64,000 nucleotides of DNA from Draconibacterium mangrovi (GTDB taxonomy: Bacteria; Bacteroidota; Bacteroidia; Bacteroidales; Prolixibacteraceae), in NCBI RefSeq assembly GCF_010586825.1, contig NZ_JAAAGB010000004.1:1-64000 (forward strand), given 5' to 3'. The translations under genes were made by a program, and so were the position numbers. Positions within the stretch are counted from its first letter, which is position 1, and each line of letters starts with the position of its first letter. Under the pieces are notes generated by a model that saw only the letters and a list, made by a program, of their open reading frames with translations, made no database searches and was not told the DNA's origin. Shown one piece after another: positions 16,939 to 26,624 of the stretch.

Positions 16939-18676
16939 AATGGCTGGTGCTTTTTTGTGAGTTATAAATCTGAATGTATTCGGGCGAATGTTCTTTCAAA
17001 CGTTCGTGTTTCCCTGATGCAACCACTTCGCCTTCCATCAGAAGAATGATCTGGTCGAATCGGGTGACGGGAGCTATTTTTTGTGTGATGGAAAGCAGCG
17101 TAAGCTCCGGGTAATTCTGATGAATATTGGCAAGGATTTTATCTTCGGTTTTTCGGTCGACCCGCGAAGTAAAATCGTCGAGCAAAAGTATTTTTGGGTT
17201 TAAAGCCAGTGCGCGCGCCAGCATAATACGTTGTTTTTGCCCACCTGAAAGGCTGGTTCCCCGTTCCGAAACAATGGTGTTTAAACCGTCGGGTAAGGTT
17301 TTTATATAATCAGCCAGTTCAGCTGTGGCAATGGCTTTGTTTAAATCTTCCTCCGAAACCTGGTCGTTAAACGCAATGTTTTCACGCAGGCTCATATTAA
17401 AAATCACATTATCCTGAAAAACAAAACCAAGCTGTCGGTTTAAAATTTCTGTTGAATAATCTTTAACCGGAATATTGTCGATGGTGATCGAACCGGAATC
17501 CGGTGGTATAAGATTGGTAAGCAAATAAAGCAACTGACTTTTTCCGGCAGCTGTTGGTCCGATAATCGCCGTTTTGCTTCCGGCTTTTATCTCGAACGAA
17601 ATATTTTTTAGCACCGGTTTTTTGTCAAAGCTCAGCGTAATATTCTGAAGTTTAATATCTCCCGATATATCTGTTTCTACAGCACCGTTGTCAACCGGCG
17701 GCGGAGCATCCAAAACCTGCCTGATCCGGCCGTAAGAAGCTGTTGCCGAGGCAATAATATTGCTCATAAATCCGATCATCATAATCGGAAAGATCAACAT
17801 CATTACGTAGCTGTTAAAGGCTGCAAAATTACCCAGCGAAAGGGTGTCCATAACCACAAAATGTCCGCCAAGCGCCAAAATGATGACAATGGCAACGTTG
17901 GCCACAAATGTTACGATGGGAATGAGCACCGAAAACAAGCGAACAATGGCAAGTCCCAAATCGCGCGATTCAACATTTTTTTCTGCAAATTTGAGAATTT
18001 CAGGTTGTTGCGAATTCAAAACCCGTATAAGAGCCGAGCCCAGAATACTTTCGTTGATAACGCGGTTGAGCGCGTCGATAATCTCACGGCTTTTCTTAAA
18101 TAGCACTTTTACATTTTTGAAAACAATATAAAAGGCCACCGACAAAATCGGCACGATAGTGAGCACGGCCAACGCCAGTTTCCAGTTAATAGAAATCAAC
18201 AGAACAGCTACGCCGAAAATGATAAACAACGATGAGATGATGGAAACGAATGCCTGAGATACAAACATTTTTACCGAATCCATATCGGAGGTCAGGTTGG
18301 TTAAAAGTTTAGAAGGATTGGCTTTTAAAACAAACGAATAACTCTGTTTTGAAATTTTGTCCGACAATTTATTGCGCAGGTCTTTAGCAACTTTTTCGGC
18401 GGCTAATGTTTGCACCACTCCCTGAAGAAAAGTGAAAATAAATATGCCTGATGCGGCCAGAATAAATTCGGTGATAACCGTTTTTGCGTCAAATTGGTTA
18501 GCAGTAAATGAGTCGATTCCACGGGCAATAATTCGCGGAATAAGCAGGTTAATCCCGCTACCGGCCAGTGCCATTATAATTAATGCGGTTACCAGTGCTT
18601 TGTATGGTCCCAGCACCTGAAACAGGCCTGCCCGCTGTTTTCCTTCGGTTCTTTTTTTTCGTTGGGTTTTGCGCAT
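16928..18676 (-). CDS. ABC exporter half-transporter, degenerate-site subunit
   Basis: A 582-aa partner of the next gene. After a basic N-terminus it has six membrane helices (about residues 30-310). The ATPase domain has Walker A GPTAAGKSQLL and a perfect signature SLSGGQKQRIMLARAL. The Walker B ends LLLDD, with Asp in place of the catalytic Glu, and the H-loop reads SITQKIAP, with Gln in place of His. These are exactly the substitutions expected in the non-catalytic half of a heterodimer. It is first in the two-gene operon. Confidence 0.9.
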   Translation of the reverse strand: MRKTQRKKRTEGKQRAGLFQVLGPYKALVTALIIMALAGSGINLLIPRIIARGIDSFTANQFDAKTVITEFILAASGIFIFTFLQGVVQTLAAEKVAKDLRNKLSDKISKQSYSFVLKANPSKLLTNLTSDMDSVKMFVSQAFVSIISSLFIIFGVAVLLISINWKLALAVLTIVPILSVAFYIVFKNVKVLFKKSREIIDALNRVINESILGSALIRVLNSQQPEILKFAEKNVESRDLGLAIVRLFSVLIPIVTFVANVAIVIILALGGHFVVMDTLSLGNFAAFNSYVMMLIFPIMMIGFMSNIIASATASYGRIRQVLDAPPPVDNGAVETDISGDIKLQNITLSFDKKPVLKNISFEIKAGSKTAIIGPTAAGKSQLLYLLTNLIPPDSGSITIDNIPVKDYSTEILNRQLGFVFQDNVIFNMSLRENIAFNDQVSEEDLNKAIATAELADYIKTLPDGLNTIVSERGTSLSGGQKQRIMLARALALNPKILLLDDFTSRVDRKTEDKILANIHQNYPELTLLSITQKIAPVTRFDQIILLMEGEVVASGKHERLKEHSPEYIQIYNSQKSTSHYEL

Positions 18677-18910
18677 TTTAAAAATTGTGTTGCAAATCTA
18701 CCCATTTATAACCGTTTACGCTCTATAATGATTAAACGGATGGCAATAAATTATTAAAAGTTTAGATGCAGTTTTTGTAACGCCCAATAACTCAAAAGTT
18801 TCGGCAAAGTTATTTGTTGGCTAAAACAAAACATTCATGATTCCCAATTATCATAAATAGAGATGAAAGTGAGGCCTGTTGACAGCATTTCATAAAAATG
18901 GACAGATTAC
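18677..18910. other. Intergenic, no gene seen
   Basis: An AT-rich spacer upstream of the leftward ABC exporter operon, presumably holding its promoter. No coding frame and no confident promoter match were found. Confidence 0.4.
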
Positions 18911-19204
18911 AAGGCGCACACAACGATTGTGCTATTAATAGCTTACTGATTGCGCCTTTAAATTACCGCACACCACCCCCGGGTTTCACCCGAGGTTAGT
19001 CACATTTTATCCCTTCGGGATATTGAACTGAATAACAAAGTTAAGACGAGTTTATTGACCTGAATGTCGGAATTGCAAGTTTTTTATGACGCTGGAAGCG
19101 TCGAATGTGAATAACCCGGTGCGTAGCGCCGGGATGAAACGACAGAAGGGAAATCGTCCGGCGAAGAAAGCAGATCGAAGCCAGATGGTTCTCCCGGACG
19201 AAAC
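18911..19204. repeat. Structured GC-rich non-coding element with serial hairpins
   Basis: A chain of short inverted repeats lies in otherwise AT-rich DNA. AAGGCGCA/TGCGCCTT spans 18911-18958 and encloses CACAA-cga-TTGTG. ATCCC-ttc-GGGAT is at 19008-19020, GACGCT-gga-AGCGTC at 19088-19102, CCCGG/CCGGG at 19114-19132 and CGTCCGG/CCGGACG at 19158-19204. A CCCGGGT-ttc-ACCCGAGG hairpin is at about 18978. I recall similar hairpin chains as dispersed intergenic elements in environmental Bacteroidota; no reading frame is credible. It may be a mobile non-coding element related to REP sequences. Confidence 0.6.
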
Positions 19205-19316
19205 GCAAACAGCAATACACATAAAAAGATGGGGGCTTTCAGGAAAAAAAAGTGCATAGCCAATAGCTACACACTTCACGCTCAAACACTTTATTTACAA
19301 TTACCCTTTTTGCGAA

Positions 19317-20426
19317 TTATTCTTTTCCCAGACAGAACACATTTTTGTACCTGTGGGTTGGTTTTGGATATCCGGGACTAAGGTATTTCCAGGCTTTAAT
19401 TGTTGTTTCAATTTCAGTTCCGGAAACATCTTCCAGCGTTTCTTTTATTAAGCGGTCCAGCTTTTCAGGCGCAATTTCAACGCGTGCATTTATTGTGAGT
19501 TGTGCGCTATCAGATTTGCCCACATTTCCTCTTATCGAAAGTGTTTTGGATGAGCCCGTAATATTTCCGGTGATGTAATCTTGATTGTTTTCAAGTAAAA
19601 GTTTTATGTGACCTACACCAATTTGTTTTTCATCGATTTTTGCCGCTAATCGGTTTAAAAAGTCGTTAATAAGTTTGTTCCAGTCAACCTGTTTCCCTTG
19701 CAACGTTGCAGATCCGTTGAGCCATCCCAATACAGCTTCTCCCTCGGCATAGGTATCGTAATCAATTTCAACAATACGCTGTCCGGCATTGGTGTTAGTT
19801 TCAAGTAACTTCAACCATTCATGTAAACCTTCGCCGGTTTTTGAACTGACGGCAAGTACGGTAGCAAAAGGATAAGCAGCTTCAACTTTTTGTTTCAGTT
19901 TGTCCAGCTCATTCTTGTTCAAAAGGTCTGCTTTTGAAATGAGAATAATATCGCTTTCCTCCAGTTGCTTTTTGAAAATATAGGCTGCACTCGGATGTAG
20001 TCCGGCAGTTCCGCCGTTTAAAATATCCGTTAGTCGAACAGGATCGGCAAGAACGCTGAGTGGAGAAAGCAACAAATCTTTACTGTAATTTTCTTTTAAA
20101 GGCTGCATTAAAGTTGCCGACAGATCGGTGCAACTGCCAACGGGTTCGGCAATAATTACATCGGCAGTAGCGTCATGTTTTACTTGATATACAGAATCGA
20201 TAAATCCCTGGTAGTTGCAACAAAAACAGCTGCCGCTAACCTCCGCAACATCTACTTTTGTGCGCAACAGAAATGAGGTGTCAACCAGTTCCGATGCCTG
20301 ATCGTTGGTAACCAAACCCACTCTTTTTCCTTCCTTCATTAACCTTTGGGTGGCATTAAAAAGCAAGGTGGTTTTTCCTGCTCCCAAAAATCCTCCAACT
20401 ATTATTAGACGGGTTGTATCTTTCAT
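19317..20426 (-). CDS. CobW/COG0523-type GTPase (putative metal chaperone)
   Basis: A 369-aa G3E GTPase. Walker A GGFLGAGKTTLL (11-22), metal motif CFCC (67-70), Walker B-like DVIIAEPVGSC and the guanine-specificity motif SKADLLNK are visible. The C-terminal domain (about 230-369) is not the usual CobW_C sequence that I can recognise and ends with a Cys (NVFCLGKE). COG0523 proteins deliver Zn, Co or other metals to target enzymes. The neighbours give no clue to the target. It stands alone and leftward. Confidence 0.85.
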   Translation of the reverse strand: MKDTTRLIIVGGFLGAGKTTLLFNATQRLMKEGKRVGLVTNDQASELVDTSFLLRTKVDVAEVSGSCFCCNYQGFIDSVYQVKHDATADVIIAEPVGSCTDLSATLMQPLKENYSKDLLLSPLSVLADPVRLTDILNGGTAGLHPSAAYIFKKQLEESDIILISKADLLNKNELDKLKQKVEAAYPFATVLAVSSKTGEGLHEWLKLLETNTNAGQRIVEIDYDTYAEGEAVLGWLNGSATLQGKQVDWNKLINDFLNRLAAKIDEKQIGVGHIKLLLENNQDYITGNITGSSKTLSIRGNVGKSDSAQLTINARVEIAPEKLDRLIKETLEDVSGTEIETTIKAWKYLSPGYPKPTHRYKNVFCLGKE

Positions 20427-20568
20427 TTTCTGTTTTCTTTTGAACCCCTAATTTTATAAAAATCGTGATAAAATTTGAAATGATGAGACAAATACGAGGT
20501 TAAAAGTGATGAATAGCCGAACCTTTTTGTCTTATTTTTTGTGTTGTTACCTGGGATTTTTTTATGAG

Positions 20569-20610
20569 AAAAGCGGGACTCCAAAGTGATAACAATGGAA
20601 TCCCGCTTTT
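20569..20610 (-). terminator. Intrinsic terminator after the MacB-like permease
   Basis: AAAAGCGGGA and its reverse complement TCCCGCTTTT pair around a 22-nt loop. It lies 64 bases past the permease stop, just beyond the duplicated permease tail. Confidence 0.7.
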
Positions 20611-20626
20611 ATAATTACTTTTTTCT

Positions 20627-20673
20627 TATTCGTATCGCAGTGCTTCAACCCAGATGCTTTGATCGGAATTTCG
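20627..20673 (-). pseudogene. 3' remnant of a second FtsX-type permease gene
   Basis: Immediately after the permease stop, leftward bases read TGG-GTT-GAA-GCA-CTG-CGA-TAC-GAA-TAA, encoding WVEALRYE and a stop. The intact gene ends PVEALRYE, with different codons (GTTGAGGCACTCAGATATGAG). This is the tail of a paralogous permease, left by deletion or recombination between tandem copies. Only about eight residues are recognisable. Confidence 0.6.
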
Positions 20674-23046
20674 TCACTCATATCTGAGTGCCTCAACAGG
20701 GTTGCGGGTTGCAGCTTTATAACTCTGCACCGAAACGGTCAGCAATGCAATAGCTATGGTAAGAAAACCTGCCAGTGCAAAAATCGACCAGTGAAGCTCA
20801 GTTTGGTAGGCAAAATTTTGTAACCAACTGCTCATTACATACCATGCCAGCGGCGATGCAATTACAAATGAAATAAGTACCCATTTGATAAAATCCTTGT
20901 TGAGCATAGCCAGAATTTGCGAAACTTTTGATCCGTTCACTTTTCGAATGCCGATTTCTTTTCGCTTTCGTTCGATGGCAAAAACCGATAGCCCAAACAA
21001 ACCTATGCAGGCAATAAATATGGCAACAAACGAAAAGTATTGGAACAGTCCTGAGATGCGCAGTTCGGAGTTGTACATGTCCTCCAGTCGCTGATCAAAA
21101 AAGCCAAGTTCAATGTTGGAGTCGGGAATAATCGTTTTCCAGTTTTCCTTTATTGCGGCAATTGTCTGACTAAAATTCTCGGGTCGTATCCGCATTATCA
21201 AAACATCGGGATTTTGATTTAATGGGATCATTACCATAGGCTCAATTCCGTTGCGTAACGACTCGAAATGAAAATCTTTTGCAACTCCCACAATTCGTGC
21301 TCTTTCGCCGCCATTTCTACCAAAGTATTTCTGAATCGGATCGGTCATTTTCATCCGGCGAATGGCTTCCTGGTTAAGGATAACCTCGTTTGAGAATTCA
21401 CTTTCATTATCTTCTGTCAACTCCGTGGAAGGCGAAAAACTTTGTCCTTCAGCCATTGAAATTCCAAGCGTTTCGAAATACTCACGGTCAACACGCATGG
21501 CGCAAATCAATACTTTGTTCTCGGGGTCTTTACCTTGCCAGTCGTAACCCCACGACGAGTTTCCACCCCAAAACGGAAGTTTGTCTGCTTTTGTAAGGTT
21601 TTCCACGCCGCTAATATTTTTTAACGATGCCGAAAGCGCCTCATGTTTTGTTTTTGTCGCATCATCAAGATTGATGTAAACCAGGTTATTCTGGTTGTAC
21701 CCCAAATCGTAATTATTGATGAATTTTAGTTGCGAATTCACTGCAATAGTGCAAATAATCAGAATGATTGATAATGTAAATTGAACCACTACCAGCAGGC
21801 TCCTGAAACTGATTCGGCTGGCACTTTTTCGGGCCGCTTTTTTTAATACCCGCGCCGGTGCAAACGACGAAATGTACAACGAGGGGTAGGCCACTGATAA
21901 GATGAGTGTCGTAAGGATCATTGCGATCAGCATAAAAATGAGGTATTTGTTACCCAATAACGACAAGGAAATATGTTTGTCGGAAAGTTGTCCGAAAAGA
22001 GGTGTAAAAGCCAGTACCAAAGCAGCTCCCAATACGATACTAATTAGAATCATCAGACCTTTTTCGTAGAAAAACTGCGATGTAAGATTCGCTTTTGTAG
22101 CTCCCAAAACTTTACGGATTCCAACTTCCGGCCGGCGTGTTTCGGAGCTGGCAGTTGATGAATTCACAAAATTGATAGATGCAATAAGGACAATGATAAG
22201 CGCGATAGCCAAAAACTGGTAGATGTATTGTATACGGTTGTTTTCTCCGGAAAAAGTATACAAATGGCGTTTTGCATACGGGAACAGGTAAATGGATGTA
22301 TTCTCTTGTCCTTTTTCCTGTAGAAAACCGGTGAGTTTGCTCTCCAGTTGATTGGCATCGGTGCCTTCGGTAAGCAGCAGACAGGTGAAAGGCCAGTTGT
22401 TTCCCCAGCGCGTGAGATCGGCACCCAGTTGCTCGGCTACTTTTATCGATGCCAAAATATCAAACTGTGTTGACGAGTGGTCTTTGGGATAATCGATAAC
22501 TGCTCCAACCATAAAGGTGTAGTTGCCGTAAATGGTTAGCATTTTGCCAATTGGCGATTCATTGGGGAAGAACAGCTGAGCAATTTTTGGTGTGATTAAA
22601 ATTTTATCGGGTGCTTCAATAGCATTTAGGTCTCCTTCAATAAGTTCGAACGAGAAAATATTTACGAACTCCTTGTCGGCCAGGGTCAGACTGATGTCTT
22701 TGTATTCGGTGGTTTCGTATTTTACGGGCAAACCGCCAAGGCTGGTATAAGTGGTGGCATTTTCAATTTCAGGATAGGTTTGTTTTAACTCGTTGGCCAA
22801 TGGAAAAGGAGTGCATCCGGTATGCAGATCCTGCCCGTCGGAATAAACCTGGTGTTCGTAAACCTGGTACATTTGCCCGAGGTTGGCGTTAAATTTGTCG
22901 AAACTAAGTTCGTCAACCACCCAAAAAAGGATGAGTGTGGTAACGGCAATCCCGATGGCCACACCACCAATATTTAAAAAGGAAAAGAATTTATTTTTCA
23001 GGATATTTCTCCATCCCAGTCTGAGGTTACGTTTAAATTCTGACAT
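20674..23046 (-). CDS. MacB-like ABC transporter permease with two FtsX domains
   Basis: A 790-aa inner-membrane protein. It has a membrane helix near residues 20-42 (FFSFLNIGGVAIGIAVTTLIL) followed by a MacB periplasmic core, then FtsX helices around 285-310, 335-360 and 375-395. A second MacB-type segment begins near residue 425, with a final FtsX block at 675-785 ending VEALRYE. IERKRKEIGIRKVNGS is the typical coupling motif. This two-unit form is common in Bacteroidota and acts with a separate ATPase, encoded 75 bases upstream. The substrate is unknown. Confidence 0.9.
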   Translation of the reverse strand: MSEFKRNLRLGWRNILKNKFFSFLNIGGVAIGIAVTTLILFWVVDELSFDKFNANLGQMYQVYEHQVYSDGQDLHTGCTPFPLANELKQTYPEIENATTYTSLGGLPVKYETTEYKDISLTLADKEFVNIFSFELIEGDLNAIEAPDKILITPKIAQLFFPNESPIGKMLTIYGNYTFMVGAVIDYPKDHSSTQFDILASIKVAEQLGADLTRWGNNWPFTCLLLTEGTDANQLESKLTGFLQEKGQENTSIYLFPYAKRHLYTFSGENNRIQYIYQFLAIALIIVLIASINFVNSSTASSETRRPEVGIRKVLGATKANLTSQFFYEKGLMILISIVLGAALVLAFTPLFGQLSDKHISLSLLGNKYLIFMLIAMILTTLILSVAYPSLYISSFAPARVLKKAARKSASRISFRSLLVVVQFTLSIILIICTIAVNSQLKFINNYDLGYNQNNLVYINLDDATKTKHEALSASLKNISGVENLTKADKLPFWGGNSSWGYDWQGKDPENKVLICAMRVDREYFETLGISMAEGQSFSPSTELTEDNESEFSNEVILNQEAIRRMKMTDPIQKYFGRNGGERARIVGVAKDFHFESLRNGIEPMVMIPLNQNPDVLIMRIRPENFSQTIAAIKENWKTIIPDSNIELGFFDQRLEDMYNSELRISGLFQYFSFVAIFIACIGLFGLSVFAIERKRKEIGIRKVNGSKVSQILAMLNKDFIKWVLISFVIASPLAWYVMSSWLQNFAYQTELHWSIFALAGFLTIAIALLTVSVQSYKAATRNPVEALRYE

Positions 23047-23121
23047 GGTAATTGTTTTTGGTTTTTGTTGCGTTCAATCCGGTTAAGTGAAATTAAGCAG
23101 TGTTTGTGCGTTGATAAATGA

Positions 23122-23820
23122 TTAAAGCATAATTTCTCCCAATTCTTTTTTTACCTCCTGGGTAATTACCATTCCATCGAAAAGATTGATAATGCGGTGG
23201 GCATATTCCGAATCGCGAAGCGAGTGAGTTACCATCACAATGGTGGTTCCTTCCTGGTTAAGCTCTGTAAGAAGCTGCATCACTTCCAAACCATTTCTTG
23301 AATCGAGGTTACCGGTGGGCTCATCTGCCAGAATAAGCTTTGGATTAGCTACTACCGCACGTGCAATTGCAACACGTTGTTGCTGACCTCCGGAAAGTTG
23401 CTGTGGGAAATGTTTCATTCGGTGACCGATTTTCATGCGTTCCAGCACCTCCTCTACACGCTCTCTACGTTCGCGTGCTTTCATTTTTAAATAAATAAGC
23501 GGAAGCTCAACGTTTTCAAAAACAGTTAACTCGTCAATCAGGTTAAAACTCTGAAATACAAAACCAATGTTTCCTTTTCGAAGCATTGTTCGGTTGCGTT
23601 CTTTCAATTGTCCAACTTCCTCATTATCGAAAAAATACTTACCTGAAGAAGGATTATCAAGAAGCCCGATAATATTTAGTAGTGTTGATTTTCCACAGCC
23701 TGATGGTCCCATTATGGCAACAAATTCGCCACTTTTTACATGCAGGTTAACATCGTTTAGTGCACTGGTTTCAATCTCATCGGTTCGGAAAACTTTTGAG
23801 AGCTTGTTCGTTTTAATCAT
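23122..23820 (-). CDS. ABC transporter ATPase, MacB/LolD type
   Basis: A 232-aa ATPase with Walker [13 protein letters not shown]-loop [12 protein letters not shown], signature [14 protein letters not shown], Walker [14 protein letters not shown] and H-loop MVTHS. The sequence fits the o228/LolD subgroup, which powers MacB-like mechanotransmission permeases rather than classical transport. It is first in an operon with the 790-aa permease. Confidence 0.93.
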   Translation of the reverse strand: MIKTNKLSKVFRTDEIETSALNDVNLHVKSGEFVAIMGPSGCGKSTLLNIIGLLDNPSSGKYFFDNEEVGQLKERNRTMLRKGNIGFVFQSFNLIDELTVFENVELPLIYLKMKARERRERVEEVLERMKIGHRMKHFPQQLSGGQQQRVAIARAVVANPKLILADEPTGNLDSRNGLEVMQLLTELNQEGTTIVMVTHSLRDSEYAHRIINLFDGMVITQEVKKELGEIML

Positions 23821-23969
23821 TGTTTATGGCTTTTGTTCGTTATAAAAAGTTGATTTGCTTTTTTATAAGACGACATAAAATGCCACGCGTTACAATGATA
23901 TTGTAAAAAGTAGTAAAAGCCTGTTCAAAAGAAGTTGCAAAATAACGGGCCTGAGCCACAGAACATTGA

Positions 23970-24812
23970 CTATTCCTGCGGAGCAAGCGGCGTTGTAGGA
24001 TCGTTGCGCTCGGCAAGATTGAAATACTGAAAAGCCTGAAATGTAAACGGGATAACCAATAAAACAGTAGTGATCACTGATGAAATGGCATTCAGTACCC
24101 AATACCAGTTCGGATAATCTGCCGGATTGGTTATCTCAGTTGAGAAAATAGTGGATGAAACGCCCATGATCAACGAAGGAATAGATAGTACAATACCTAC
24201 TGCATACACAATAACTACGGCAATCAGGTTGATTAGAAGTGTATTCCACCAACTTGAATTTACAAGTTTCCACGAGCGATTGAGTGCATCACTAATTCCC
24301 TTCTTCTCGAAAATTAGGATGAAAACAAGCAACGAAAAGGTATTGGCAAAATACAATCCGGGCACAATACACATCATGGCACCAAAAAATACCATGATCA
24401 CGAAGATGAAGTTGGCTCCGAGCGCCAGCAGGCTGTTGGCGAAAAATTTCGAACTGATATCGGTCAGATGAAAATTACCTTTTCCGTGTTTGATGTAGGC
24501 TTCAAGATAACTGTAGTAGGTGCCCATTAACAGCGACTGCACAAAAAGACCAAAAAACATAAACATAAATAGGTTCTGGTAAAAAGGGCCAATATCGGCC
24601 ATAAGGCTTTCAGGATTGGCAAGGTCGAACTGACTTAACACATTGCGCTGAAAATAAACCTGCGCGCCGGCATATAGAATAATAAAAGGCAAAACATAAA
24701 TGCCAATCATCCGAAAGATCGGCTTTGCTTCTTGTTTTAAAAAATCAAATGAATCGGAAATTACAACGCCAAGGTCGCGCTGTTTACGAAAACGGATATC
24801 TTTTTGCTCCAT
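23970..24812 (-). CDS. Multi-pass membrane protein, unknown
   Basis: A 280-aa protein with about six hydrophobic segments (for example IGIYVLPFIILYAGAQVYF near 37-55, FMFMFFGLFVQSLLMG near 95, FVIMVFFGAMMCIVPGLYF near 150, and TLLINLIAVVIVYAVGIVLSI near 200). The cytoplasmic N-terminus contains DLGVVISDSFDFLKQE, and SDALNRSWKLVNSSWW precedes the fifth helix, a pattern seen in GDPD-membrane-domain-like proteins. It lies 14 bases downstream of the glycosyltransferase and is probably co-transcribed. The function is not known. Confidence 0.65.
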   Translation of the reverse strand: MEQKDIRFRKQRDLGVVISDSFDFLKQEAKPIFRMIGIYVLPFIILYAGAQVYFQRNVLSQFDLANPESLMADIGPFYQNLFMFMFFGLFVQSLLMGTYYSYLEAYIKHGKGNFHLTDISSKFFANSLLALGANFIFVIMVFFGAMMCIVPGLYFANTFSLLVFILIFEKKGISDALNRSWKLVNSSWWNTLLINLIAVVIVYAVGIVLSIPSLIMGVSSTIFSTEITNPADYPNWYWVLNAISSVITTVLLVIPFTFQAFQYFNLAERNDPTTPLAPQE

Positions 24813-24826
24813 GAAATAGAAAGGCT

Positions 24827-25783
24827 TTATTCAAATGTTTTTACATCAATTTGATATTTGTTACGGTCGCTCGAACTTCTCGATACTAATTCGCCAAGGA
24901 ATCCGGACAGAAAGAACTGAGCTCCGATTATCATCGATGTTAAAGCAATATAAAAATAAGGGCTGTCGGTAACTAAATGTCCGGTAATTCCGTTGTTCAG
25001 CTGAATGATCTTTTGAACTCCGAGGTATACCGCAGAGGCAAAACCAATAATAAAGATCAGTGCACCCAGAATACCGAAAAAGTGCATGGGGCGTTTTACA
25101 AATCGCGAAATAAACATTACGGAAAGTAAATCAAGCGGGCCACGAACAAAACGTTCCAGCCCGAACTTGGTTACTCCGTATTTTCGTTCGGCATGTACAA
25201 CCACTTTTTCGCCAATATTTTTGTAGCCGGCCCATTTTGCCAGAACCGGAATATAGCGGTGCATTTCGCCGTAAACTTCAATGCTTTTAATAACGTTTTT
25301 ACGATAGGCTTTCAGGCCGCAGTTCATATCGTGCAGCTTAATACCGCTCATCCGTCGAACGGTCCAGTTGTAAAATTTACTGGGCAGGTTTTTCGTAAGA
25401 ACCGGGTCGAAACGTTTTTTCTTCCAGCCCGAAACCAAATCGAAACCGTCTTCTTTGATCATCCGGTACAATTCCGGAATTTCCTCGGGGCTGTCCTGTA
25501 AATCGGCATCCATGGTAATTACCACATCGCCCTGCACTGCCTCGAAACCGCAATATAATGCGGCAGACTTTCCGTAGTTACGTCTGAATTTAATTCCTTT
25601 AATACAGGAATTTTCTTTTTGGAGCTGTTCTATCACTTCCCACGAGTTGTCGATGCTGCCGTCGTCGATCATCATAACTTCGTAGGAGAAGTTATTCCCG
25701 TCCATCACCTTCTTTATCCACGCCGCCAATTCGGGCAGCGACTCTTCTTCGTTAAACAGCGGAATAACTACGGAAATATCCAT
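24827..25783 (-). CDS. Family 2 glycosyltransferase, polyprenyl-phosphate type
   Basis: A 318-aa enzyme with an N-terminal GT-A fold: VVIPLFNEEESLPEL, MMIDDGSIDNSWEV, the DxD-like MDADLQDSPEEIPEL and MNCGLKAYRKNV. Two C-terminal membrane helices lie at about residues 235-258 and 275-300. This layout is that of dolichol-phosphate mannosyltransferase or GtrB-like enzymes that load a sugar on undecaprenyl phosphate. The acceptor and sugar are not determined. It lies in a leftward run with the DUF4199 gene (18 bases upstream) and the unknown membrane protein. Confidence 0.88.
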   Translation of the reverse strand: MDISVVIPLFNEEESLPELAAWIKKVMDGNNFSYEVMMIDDGSIDNSWEVIEQLQKENSCIKGIKFRRNYGKSAALYCGFEAVQGDVVITMDADLQDSPEEIPELYRMIKEDGFDLVSGWKKKRFDPVLTKNLPSKFYNWTVRRMSGIKLHDMNCGLKAYRKNVIKSIEVYGEMHRYIPVLAKWAGYKNIGEKVVVHAERKYGVTKFGLERFVRGPLDLLSVMFISRFVKRPMHFFGILGALIFIIGFASAVYLGVQKIIQLNNGITGHLVTDSPYFYIALTSMIIGAQFFLSGFLGELVSRSSSDRNKYQIDVKTFE

Positions 25784-25801
25784 TAAAAACGCTTTTGAAT
25801 A

Positions 25802-26353
25802 TTAATATGAATCTTCAACTTTCTTCTTAACAATTGCCGCAACGATCAGCGAAATTATGCCACCGCCAATTATGCCTGAGAGGGCTGCCTGGCGTAACGT
25901 TTTTGCAATGGTTGGAATTTCTTTAAACTGTTCCATGGCCTGGTCGATACTTGCATCAGGAACGCCACGGCTTTCCATAAATTCCAGGGTTTTTTGCTGC
26001 ATGCTTGCCATCAGGTTCTCCATATAATCAGGAGCAATAAAACTGTGGAAAATATAGGTGTAAACAACCAGTATGACAGTTGAAACAATGGTTACCATCA
26101 TTACAAACTTAAAAGCCTCGGTAAAACTAATGTAGCCTTCAAATTCTTTATTACGGTAATTTTTAGCGAAAATGAAGAGTATTACAAAAGATATTACAAA
26201 GGATAGAAGTGCAACAATTAAAGAACCAAAAATTCCTAATGATTCCATGATACCGCCGGCCCAAATTACTACATTAAGGAAAATGGAAATTAAAGCCGCG
26301 TAAAGACCATAGGTTAAAGATGATTTAAGTAAAGGTGATGATTTTTGTTCCAT
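25802..26353 (-). CDS. DUF4199 membrane protein
   Basis: A 183-aa protein with four membrane helices: residues 13-33, 40-60 (LIVALLSFVISFVILFIF), 80-105 and 155-175. The sequence SFTEAFKFVMMVTIVSTVILVVYTYIF matches the Bacteroidota-specific DUF4199 pattern. The function is unknown. It is first of a three-gene leftward run with the glycosyltransferase. Confidence 0.8.
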   Translation of the reverse strand: MEQKSSPLLKSSLTYGLYAALISIFLNVVIWAGGIMESLGIFGSLIVALLSFVISFVILFIFAKNYRNKEFEGYISFTEAFKFVMMVTIVSTVILVVYTYIFHSFIAPDYMENLMASMQQKTLEFMESRGVPDASIDQAMEQFKEIPTIAKTLRQAALSGIIGGGIISLIVAAIVKKKVEDSY

Positions 26354-26591
26354 GATGTTTGTTTTAATTATAGGTTTGACAAATATAAATGATTTTTTGA
26401 AGCATTTGCGTAAAACAATATATAGTTACATAACGGTTTTTGGGCTCGCTTTTTTCACATAATTTCTGAAAATGTTGGGCTTGCCCCTTGTGGCGTAAAA
26501 AAATGCTTAAAAATTTTCATTCAGTTGTATTTCATTTTCAATCTGATAAGTCGTTGTGTCGTGTTTAAAATTACGTGATAGAGCGATTTTA

Positions 26592-26622
26592 TTTGGCGGA
26601 AGAACAAAATTTTCTACTTTTG
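26592..26622 (+). promoter_or_regulatory. Bacteroidota primary sigma promoter of SRP RNA
   Basis: TTTG at 26592-26595 and TACTTTTG (TAnnTTTG) at 26615-26622 are separated by 19 bases. This matches the consensus of the unusual Bacteroidota housekeeping sigma factor, and transcription would start at about 26628, the first base of the RNA stem. Confidence 0.75.
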
Positions 26623-26624
26623 TC

